NCBI GenBank assembly: GCA_027000105.1
Contig: JALTOP010000219.1
Location: forward strand, 1 to 5,168
Reading direction: 5' to 3'
Length of the DNA stretch: 5,168 nt
Origin: Planctomycetaceae bacterium
GTDB taxonomy: Bacteria > Planctomycetota > Planctomycetia > Planctomycetales > Planctomycetaceae
The first letter of the stretch is position 1, and every line of letters begins with the position of its first letter. The translations under genes and the position numbers were made by a program. Shown piece by piece: positions 1-5,168 of this stretch. Under the pieces are notes generated by a model. It was not told the DNA's origin and did not search any database. It worked only from the letters and a program-made list of their open reading frames with translations.

Positions 1-1
1 A

Positions 2-502
2 AATCTCGAAAAATTGATCGCCAAATATTTGAAAATTCTTTCCCAAAAAGACATGACGGATTTGGAACATGGGGCTCCCGAGCGAGGCCGGGAAATCTTC
101 AAGTCCCAATGTTCATCGTGCCATCGTATCGGGAGTGACGGGGTTTCTGTCGCTCCGGATATCAGCGACACGCGCGTCAAACGCCCTTCGGATCTGTTAA
201 CAAACATACTCGATCCGAATCGGGCAATCGACAACAACTACTTCAGTTACACCGCGGTTACTACCAACGGGAAAGTTTATACCGGTGTTCTGGCTGAAGA
301 AACTCCCTTTGCGATCACACTCAAACAGGCCAAGGGAGAAACGGTGACGTTGCAGCGCGATGATATCGAAGAATTCGCTTCCGATGGCGTCTCCTTCATG
401 CCGAAAGGTCTCGATAAAAACATCACTCCGGAGCAGATGGCCGACCTGATTTCCTATTTGAAAAACTGGCGTTATCTGAATGGGAAAGTGCCGCTGAAGT
501 AG
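2..502 (+). CDS. Cytochrome c, Pirellula/Verrucomicrobium-type heme-binding domain protein (C-terminal part, 5' end outside window)
   Basis: The reading frame is open to the left edge, so the start lies outside and only about 166 C-terminal residues are seen. A class I c-type heme site, CSSCH, lies about 37 residues in (bases 110-124), preceded by the helix motif GREIFKSQ. Then follow the stretch APDIS, the segment LLTNILDPNRAID, a small beta-rich insert (TTNGKVYTGVLAEE) and the motif SFMPKG, whose Met is the likely distal heme ligand, before a closing helix with DLISYL. This order matches the heme-binding domain that ends many large planctomycete and verrucomicrobial exported proteins, often fused to a beta-propeller or PVC-type dehydrogenase domain. 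The protein is probably exported and would carry electrons in the periplasm; its partner is unknown. It ends 164 bases before the next gene and is probably not part of that operon. Family assignment is firm; the full architecture cannot be seen. Confidence 0.9.
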   Translation, partial: NLEKLIAKYLKILSQKDMTDLEHGAPERGREIFKSQCSSCHRIGSDGVSVAPDISDTRVKRPSDLLTNILDPNRAIDNNYFSYTAVTTNGKVYTGVLAEETPFAITLKQAKGETVTLQRDDIEEFASDGVSFMPKGLDKNITPEQMADLISYLKNWRYLNGKVPLK

Positions 503-507
503 CCGGA

Positions 508-530
508 TCGCACAAGTTGTTCGCACAAGT
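508..530. repeat. 10-base direct repeat TCGCACAAGT, two copies
   Basis: The decamer TCGCACAAGT occurs at 508-517 and again at 521-530, separated by three bases. Related GTGC-containing words recur nearby (around 576-605). It sits just after the cytochrome stop codon and upstream of the operon. It could be an operator-like element or chance; nothing else supports a function. Confidence 0.35.
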
Positions 531-625
531 CGATTCTGCCCTGTTCCGTTTTATACGGGCTTCTACGGACAGTTCGTGCAGGTTGTGCAAGCCGTCTGGC
601 TGTGCGAAGCGGTATTCTTTTTGCT

Positions 626-654
626 GAATTGAACAAGTTACCGAATTGAACAAG
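626..654. repeat. 12-base direct repeat GAATTGAACAAG, two copies upstream of the synthetase gene
   Basis: GAATTGAACAAG is present at 626-637 and 643-654, a period of 17 bases with a five-base spacer. Each copy contains a TTG codon, and the second copy runs into the Shine-Dalgarno-like AAGGA of the downstream gene. It looks like a short local duplication. It could be a binding site overlapping the translation start region, but this is inference. Confidence 0.45.
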
Positions 655-656
655 GA
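652..656 (+). promoter_or_regulatory. Ribosome binding site AAGGA that favours the GTG start at 667
   Basis: AAGGA lies ten bases before the GTG codon at 667. The other possible start in the same frame, TTG at 646, has no purine-rich Shine-Dalgarno sequence before it, and AAGGA would lie inside its coding region. This decides for the GTG start, seven codons shorter. Confidence 0.6.
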
Positions 657-666
657 CAACAATTCC

Positions 667-2019
667 GTGATAAATCATTCTCCTGGCAATTCTGTTTCAC
701 AACAGTATATCGAGCGTGTTATCAACCTGCTTGATCCCGAAGAAAATCAGCTTTTCAATCTGTCCGTTGAACAGGCGACCGAGATCGTCCGTTCGGGACG
801 AGTGGAAGAAATCCGCCAGATCAAAGGGCATTTTGCGATTTTGGCCAAGGAGGGAAAACAGATTCGCATGGCTCGTTCGCTTGGTCGGCCAATGCGCTAT
901 TTTCTGGCCAAACTGAGTGACGGCCCCTGCCTGATTGTCGCAGAGCGAATCGATGAAATCCGGGATTATCTGGCTGAAGCCGGCCTGATCGATCAGTTTC
1001 ATCCTTCTTACACACGCATGGTTCCTGCCCACCATTTGACGGAACTGCAACTCGTGGGTTGCCCCGATCCCAATCCGCGTTATGAGCGTTATTTCGCCCC
1101 GCAGCGAAATCGCCTGAGTACCGATCTGGCAGAAATCGGCAAGCAGTATATCGGTATGCTGGCACAAGTTTGTGACCGCTGGCTCGATCAATTCGACCGG
1201 CATGAACCGATCGGCGTTCTTTTCTCCGGCGGTATCGATAGCGGTTCGGTCTTCCTCGTTCTGTACTTTCTGCTTCTTCAACGTGGGGAATCTCCCAGCC
1301 GTCTGAAAGCCTTCACGTTGTCGATCGACAATGCCGGTCAGGATGCGCAACAGGCCCGAGACTTCATGAAACAGCTTGATCTTGAAATGTTTCTTGAAGT
1401 CATCGACGTTCCTGCCAGCGAAATCGACTACCGGCAAGCAATTCGCGTCATCGAAGATTACAAGCCGCTTGATGTTCAGGCCGGAGCGATGGCCTATGCG
1501 TTGTGCAAACAGATACGCCTTCGCTATCCGGAATGGAAATGGCTCATTGACGGTGATGGGGGCGATGAAAATCTCAAAGATTACCCGATCGAGGAGAACC
1601 CCGAACTGACGATTCGCAGTGTTCTGAACAATACCATGCTATATCAGGAAGGGTGGGGAGTTGAGGCGATCAAACATTCACAAACCTATTCCGGTGGGCA
1701 ATCCCGCGGGCATGTTCGGTCCTGGGCGAGCGCCAAGGCATTCGGCTTTCGTGGATTCAGTCCGTATGCGATTGCCGATGTGATCGAGGTGGCGGAAGGA
1801 ATTCCCTTTATCGAACTGACGCAGTGGAATCATGAGAAACTGTACTCCCTCAAAGGTGATATCGTCCGCGCAGGAATCAAAGAGATAACGGGATTTGAAA
1901 TGCCTGTTTATAAAAAGCGAAGATTTCAGCATGGTGTTGCCAGCGAGGCTGATTTTTCGCAACTGTTCCCAACCGATCAACTTGCCTATCGCCGGGCGTT
2001 TGCCGAGATTTATGAATAA
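667..2019 (+). CDS. Asparagine synthase-like ATP-dependent amide synthetase lacking the glutaminase nucleophile
   Basis: The product is 450 residues from GTG 667. TTG 646 would add seven residues but has no ribosome binding site. Residues 187-192 are SGGIDS, the pyrophosphate-binding P-loop of AsnB-type synthetases, which adenylate a carboxylate and then form an amide. DGDGGDE at 295-301 corresponds to the SGEGSDE region of asparagine synthetases, and KKRRFQHG at 416-423 to the conserved lysine region near their C-terminus. The N-terminal part (about 50-100: GHFAI, ARSLGRP, LIVAE) resembles the second half of an Ntn glutamine amidotransferase domain, but the usual first half and its Cys at position 2 are missing. 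The enzyme should therefore not hydrolyse glutamine and may use ammonia, an amine or an internal amine, as beta-lactam synthetase and lasso-peptide cyclases do. The protein is probably cytosolic, with no signal peptide. It overlaps the radical SAM gene by 8 bases. The fold is firm; the substrate is unknown. Confidence 0.9.
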   Translation: MINHSPGNSVSQQYIERVINLLDPEENQLFNLSVEQATEIVRSGRVEEIRQIKGHFAILAKEGKQIRMARSLGRPMRYFLAKLSDGPCLIVAERIDEIRDYLAEAGLIDQFHPSYTRMVPAHHLTELQLVGCPDPNPRYERYFAPQRNRLSTDLAEIGKQYIGMLAQVCDRWLDQFDRHEPIGVLFSGGIDSGSVFLVLYFLLLQRGESPSRLKAFTLSIDNAGQDAQQARDFMKQLDLEMFLEVIDVPASEIDYRQAIRVIEDYKPLDVQAGAMAYALCKQIRLRYPEWKWLIDGDGGDENLKDYPIEENPELTIRSVLNNTMLYQEGWGVEAIKHSQTYSGGQSRGHVRSWASAKAFGFRGFSPYAIADVIEVAEGIPFIELTQWNHEKLYSLKGDIVRAGIKEITGFEMPVYKKRRFQHGVASEADFSQLFPTDQLAYRRAFAEIYE

Positions 2020-2983
2020 ACCGGATTCCAATCAGTGGCCCCGATTTTCCGATGCCGAAATCCTCTCGCTGCGGGGCAGGAAAAACAGGGTCGCTTCCAA
2101 TCGTCCGTACGCCTTCCATCTCGAACAGGAACGCAATGCGCAGGGCGAGGTGATCGACGTTGCGACTCTTTTTTTGACCAATCGGGAGTGTCCGTTCCGC
2201 TGCCTGATGTGCGATCTGTGGAAAAACACGCTCGACTCTTCCGTTGCTTCGGGAGAGATTCCCACCCAAATAGAACTGGCGTTATCCCGCCTGGCCGGAT
2301 TTCAATCTGCGCGGGAAATCAAACTTTACAACAGTGGCAATTTCTTTGATCGAAAAGCGATTCCGGTTCGGGATTACCCGGGGATTGCAAAACTTGTCAG
2401 TCGGTTCGACCGCGTGATCGTCGAGAATCATCCTTCGCTATGTACGGAAGACTGCCTCAGATTTCGTGACATGATTGCACCGGCTGAGCTTGAAATCGCG
2501 TTGGGGTTGGAAACGTGCCATCCCGAACTGCTTCAAACGCTCAACAAGAACATGAACCTGTCCGACTTCAGCCGCGCCTGTGATTTTCTGCACGGGCAGA
2601 ACATTCACATCCGTGCGTTTATTCTGCTCAAACCTCCTTTCCTCGAGGAAAGCGAAGGCATTGAGTGGGCGATCCGCTCACTTAACTACGCCTTTGACCG
2701 ACAGGTTGAGTGCTGTTCCATGATTCCAACACGCGGGGGGAATGGCATCATGGAACAACTGGAGAGACAGGGCGATTTCTCTCCCCCATCCGGCAACTCT
2801 CTGGAAACCGTTCTGGAGCGGGGATTGTCTCAAAAACAGGGCCGGGTTTTCATGGATTTATGGGACGCGGAACAGTTCTTTCCCTGCGATCGCTGTCAAA
2901 AAGCAAGAGTGGAACGTTTGCACCAAATGAATCTATCCCAGTCGATCTTGCCCAAAATTGTTTGTGGAGCCTGCTGCGAATGA
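2012..2983 (+). CDS. Radical SAM enzyme, RaSEA/Elp3-like, with C-terminal cysteine cluster
   Basis: The product is 323 residues from ATG 2012. The frame is open further upstream inside the preceding gene, but this ATG overlaps that gene's stop (ATGAATAA) and has GAGA four bases before it. RECPFRCLMCDLW contains CX3CX2C (Cys60, Cys64, Cys67), the ligands of the [4Fe-4S] cluster that cleaves S-adenosylmethionine to a 5'-deoxyadenosyl radical. Further along are KLYNSGNFFD (104-113), EIALGLET (161-168) and AFILLKPPFLEE (202-213), an arrangement resembling the archaeosine lyase RaSEA and Elp3-type radical SAM proteins. The C-terminus adds CDRC (292-295) and CGACC (318-322), a possible zinc or auxiliary Fe-S site. 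The protein is cytosolic. The next gene starts in its stop codon context (ATGA). Radical SAM assignment is very firm; kinship to RaSEA is from remembered motifs and less sure; the reaction is unknown. Confidence 0.93.
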   Translation: MNKPDSNQWPRFSDAEILSLRGRKNRVASNRPYAFHLEQERNAQGEVIDVATLFLTNRECPFRCLMCDLWKNTLDSSVASGEIPTQIELALSRLAGFQSAREIKLYNSGNFFDRKAIPVRDYPGIAKLVSRFDRVIVENHPSLCTEDCLRFRDMIAPAELEIALGLETCHPELLQTLNKNMNLSDFSRACDFLHGQNIHIRAFILLKPPFLEESEGIEWAIRSLNYAFDRQVECCSMIPTRGGNGIMEQLERQGDFSPPSGNSLETVLERGLSQKQGRVFMDLWDAEQFFPCDRCQKARVERLHQMNLSQSILPKIVCGACCE

Positions 2984-4503
2984 GTTGTCGCCGTTCCTAC
3001 GATACCATCATTCTCGGTTCAGGAGCAGGAGGAAGCCTGTTGGCTGCCATTCTCGCCCGAAGCGGGCAATCGGTTGCAATCATCGATCGCCGTCAGCACC
3101 CCCGTTTTGCCATCGGAGAATCTTCCACCCCGGCTGCGAATCTGGTGTTGCGCTCACTTTCGATGAAATACGATTTGCCGGAACTGTTACCACTGACCCG
3201 TTTTGGCGATTGGCGAAACAGTTACCCCGAAATTCTGTGCGGCTGCAAACGCGGGTTCAGTTACTTTTGGCATGGTAGTGAAAAGGATTTTTCCTTCGAT
3301 GCTTTCCATCACCATGAATTGCTCGTTACAGCCAACTCGTCCCGAAAAAAGGCGGACACGCAATGGTATCGTCCGGATGTCGATCAATTCCTGGTGACTG
3401 TTGCACAAAAACATTCTGCCTGTTTATATGAAAATGCTGCGCGTATTGAAATCGAACATCCTGCCTCACACGATTGGCGTGTTTCTTTTGAACGTGGCTT
3501 GAAAACTGAAACAGTGCGCAGTCGTTTTATTGTTGACGCCACCGGCGAAAACGCCGTTCTTCTCGATCAGTTGAACATCCCCTGTATCACGGAAGAACTG
3601 CAGACAAATTCTTCAGCCATTTGGGGGCATTGGGAAGGGGTTGATTCGGTAGCGAAGTGGGTCGAGATGTCTGGCGGAAGTTGTCGCGACTATCCGTTTC
3701 CCGTCGATGATTCTGCCGTCCACCACCTGTTTCCGGATGGATGGCTGTGGCAACTCCGATTTGAAAACGGTTTGACCAGTCTCGGTTTCCTTTCTTCACC
3801 CGGTTGTTTCAGCAACGAAATGAAAACTGCATCGCCAGAATCGCCCGAACAGGCGTGGAAATCGATCCTCCAAGCCAAACCGTCGTTTGCAAAAATGCTT
3901 TCACGGGCCGCGTTGGCTCCATTTCCGGGAAAGCTCTATCGTTGTGGTCGATTACAACGACTGAGAAAAACCGCTTCCGGGCCAGATTGGGCAGCCCTGC
4001 CATTCGCCACGGGGTTTATTGATCCTCTTCACAGCACTGGCCTGGCTCACACAATGACAGGAATTGAACATCTCTGTCCGATTCTTTTGGGTGAATCCGG
4101 AAAAAAACGGGAGTTGTCCCTCAAGCAATACTCACAGAAAATCATGGCGGAATTTCGCTTGATTGACCTTCTGGTGGCAGGCTGCTATCGCTCGTTGCAC
4201 GAGTTTTCCCTGTTTACGGCCTGGGCAATACTCTATTTCGCGGCAGCGACAACGTATGAAAAAAGATATCAACATGAAAGTGATTCCCGCCCGGCCTTTC
4301 TCTGTGCGGACGACGCCCGATTTACCACTTTGGTGCAGCAGTTGTATGAGGAATTGAAGGCACTCACATCTAACGGAACTGGAAACAGGCAGGAGATGGT
4401 TGATTTCATCAACAGGATAAGACGGCAAATCGCGCCGTTCAATCATGTCGGTCTGTTTGAGCCGGAGGTCATCAATATGTATCGATACACTTCGGTAGAC
4501 TGA
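2980..4503 (+). CDS. FAD-dependent halogenase-like / oxidoreductase flavoprotein
   Basis: The product is 507 residues from ATG 2980. This ATG overlaps the stop of the radical SAM gene (ATGA) and has GGAG ten bases before it; the frame stays open about 90 codons further upstream, but that stretch lies inside the radical SAM gene. Residues 8-36 form the dinucleotide fold with GSGAGG (13-18) and an acidic residue at D36. GESSTP (46-51) matches the GE(S/A)T.P element of flavin-dependent halogenases. Lys90 in CKRGFSYFWHG aligns by pattern with the K.Ga.F.WG segment of phenol/pyrrole halogenases. DATGE (187-191) and GFIDPLHSTGLAHT (345-358) are further FAD-contact motifs of the group. The halogenase signature GWxWxIP appears as GWLWQLR (254-260), so the Ile-Pro is altered. 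The protein could be a halogenase, or a related dehydrogenase or monooxygenase using FAD. It is probably soluble and acts on the product of its two operon partners. The flavoprotein class is firm, halogenation is uncertain. Confidence 0.88.
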   Translation: MSCRRSYDTIILGSGAGGSLLAAILARSGQSVAIIDRRQHPRFAIGESSTPAANLVLRSLSMKYDLPELLPLTRFGDWRNSYPEILCGCKRGFSYFWHGSEKDFSFDAFHHHELLVTANSSRKKADTQWYRPDVDQFLVTVAQKHSACLYENAARIEIEHPASHDWRVSFERGLKTETVRSRFIVDATGENAVLLDQLNIPCITEELQTNSSAIWGHWEGVDSVAKWVEMSGGSCRDYPFPVDDSAVHHLFPDGWLWQLRFENGLTSLGFLSSPGCFSNEMKTASPESPEQAWKSILQAKPSFAKMLSRAALAPFPGKLYRCGRLQRLRKTASGPDWAALPFATGFIDPLHSTGLAHTMTGIEHLCPILLGESGKKRELSLKQYSQKIMAEFRLIDLLVAGCYRSLHEFSLFTAWAILYFAAATTYEKRYQHESDSRPAFLCADDARFTTLVQQLYEELKALTSNGTGNRQEMVDFINRIRRQIAPFNHVGLFEPEVINMYRYTSVD

Positions 4504-4595
4504 TCTTCCTGGAAGAGTGTGCACAACGGCTGAGCGTGCGAAACAACGAATTTCCGCCTCTTAGCAAGTTTTCGCTTCTCGTTCCCCTTTTTCTC
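4504..4595. other. Convergent intergenic gap, no strong terminator seen
   Basis: This 92-base gap separates the ends of the operon and the minus-strand gene. It contains GCGAAA (4538-4543) and TTTCGC (4570-4575), a six-base inverted repeat with a 26-base loop. A pyrimidine-rich tract with a T-run (4577-4595) follows on the plus strand. That is too weak to call an intrinsic terminator. No gene-like content is seen. Confidence 0.4.
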
Positions 4596-5168
4596 TCATT
4601 CCTCTTTTATTGTATGAACCTGATTGGAAGGAAGGTTCTCCAGGGTTGTTGTTTTACCGCTGGGCCACTGGATGACGAGACGCGAAACGACCTCTTCTGT
4701 TCCTATCCCGAAGGTGACGGGGAGTTCAACCTGCGAGAGATAACTGCGGGTGGGCATCACCCGGCGAAACTGGGTTCCCTGCCCGGTCTGAATTGTAAGT
4801 GCGGTCCCGATTGCGTCGCGGTTGGATTTGCTGCCGATCAGTTTGAAGCGAATCCAGTGATTCCCCGATTTCTGATCATTCCTCAACAGGCGTGCCTTTT
4901 TCCCCGTCGTTGAGATCAGAATATCGAGATCACCATCGGCATCGATATCTGCGTAGGAAGCCCCTCGCCCCACGATTCTTTTTGAAAAATCGGTTCCTGT
5001 TTTGTCCGGAGGCACCTGAATGAACTCGGTTGTGGAGTCCGGCCCACTATTCCAGAATAATTGAGGGGGCTGTTCATAAAACTGACTCGCCTGTACTTTG
5101 TTGATGTCTTCCTCCAGATGGCCGTTCGCGGTAAACAGATCAAGCCTTCCGTCCAGATCACAGTCAAA
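4596..5168 (-). CDS. CRTAC1-like FG-GAP repeat / ASPIC-UnbV domain protein (C-terminal part, 5' end outside window)
   Basis: The frame runs without a stop from the TGA at 4598-4596 to the right edge, so 190 C-terminal residues are seen. The GTG at 5015 is an internal codon, not the start. Two FG-GAP/VCBS-type calcium-binding loops are visible: FDCDLDGRLDLF at residues 1-12 and ADIDADGDLDILIS at 73-86. These are typical blades of a seven-bladed beta-propeller. The end (about 103-186) is an ASPIC/UnbV domain, with HWIRFKL, SNRDAIG, RSYLSQVELPVTFGIG and IQWPSGK. Proteins of this layout are very numerous in planctomycetes, are generally predicted to be exported, and mostly have no assigned function; carbohydrate or protein binding at the surface is a guess. 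The gene converges on the operon and is probably unrelated to it. Confidence 0.92.
   Translation of the reverse strand, partial: FDCDLDGRLDLFTANGHLEEDINKVQASQFYEQPPQLFWNSGPDSTTEFIQVPPDKTGTDFSKRIVGRGASYADIDADGDLDILISTTGKKARLLRNDQKSGNHWIRFKLIGSKSNRDAIGTALTIQTGQGTQFRRVMPTRSYLSQVELPVTFGIGTEEVVSRLVIQWPSGKTTTLENLPSNQVHTIKEE

Noticed and set aside
583..618. Possible sigma-70 promoter, TTGTGC (583-588) and TATTCT (613-618)
   Set aside because: The spacer of 24 bases is too long and both hexamers are poor matches. No convincing promoter was found in 503-666.
587..622. Possible terminator: hairpin 587-605 (GCA AGCC / GGCT G TGC) followed by TTCTTTTT
   Set aside because: The stem is short with a bulge, and the T-run starts about nine bases after it. 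It does not meet the pattern of an intrinsic terminator.
423..662. Minus-strand frame crossing the 503-666 intergenic region
   Set aside because: It overlaps the end of the cytochrome gene on the other strand, shows no domain-like pattern and no ribosome binding site that stands out.
646..666. TTG start for the synthetase at 646
   Set aside because: It has no Shine-Dalgarno sequence and lies in a repeated 12-mer; GTG at 667 has AAGGA at ten bases.
1895..2011. Upstream extension of the radical SAM reading frame
   Set aside because: It lies inside the conserved C-terminus of the synthetase. ATG 2012 gives the typical 8-base operon overlap and a radical SAM protein of ordinary length.
2710..2979. 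Upstream extension of the flavoprotein reading frame by about 90 codons
   Set aside because: This stretch is the coding region of the radical SAM gene in another frame. The FAD-binding fold begins only after ATG 2980, which has GGAG before it and overlaps the previous stop.
4536..4913. Plus-strand frame of 125 codons over the right-hand region
   Set aside because: It lies opposite the CRTAC1-like gene, whose FG-GAP and ASPIC/UnbV motifs are unmistakable. The plus-strand product has no recognisable features.

Overview
The window looks like chromosomal DNA from a planctomycete, or a close relative in the Planctomycetes-Verrucomicrobia group. The evidence is the two truncated flanking genes, which both belong to families greatly expanded in those bacteria. 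At the left edge is the C-terminal part of a 'Pirellula/Verrucomicrobium-type' heme-binding cytochrome c. At the right edge, on the opposite strand, is the C-terminal part of an FG-GAP/ASPIC-UnbV (CRTAC1-like) protein. Base composition looks moderate (about half G+C by eye). The genus cannot be told from this sequence.

Layout: (1) 2-502, plus strand, 3' end of the cytochrome gene. (2) 503-666, a 164-base intergenic stretch with short direct repeats and the ribosome binding site of the next gene, but no convincing promoter. (3) 667-4503, plus strand, three overlapping genes that almost certainly form one operon: an asparagine-synthase-like amidotransferase without the glutaminase nucleophile (667-2019), a radical SAM enzyme with a CX3CX2C cluster motif (2012-2983), and an FAD-dependent halogenase/oxidoreductase-like protein (2980-4503). 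Gene-to-gene overlaps are 8 and 4 bases, so translation is probably coupled. (4) 4504-4595, a 92-base convergent gap without a strong terminator. (5) 4596-5168, minus strand, CRTAC1-like gene running off the right edge.

The interest lies in the middle operon. An ATP-dependent adenylating amide synthetase, a radical SAM enzyme resembling the archaeosine enzyme RaSEA and Elp3-type proteins, and a flavoprotein keeping halogenase landmarks together look like a compact small-molecule or modification pathway. The enzyme classes can be supported from motifs. The substrate and product cannot. No carrier protein, transporter, regulator or clear precursor peptide gene is visible, so the set may be self-contained or may act on a metabolite made elsewhere. 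The flanking genes look unrelated to it.
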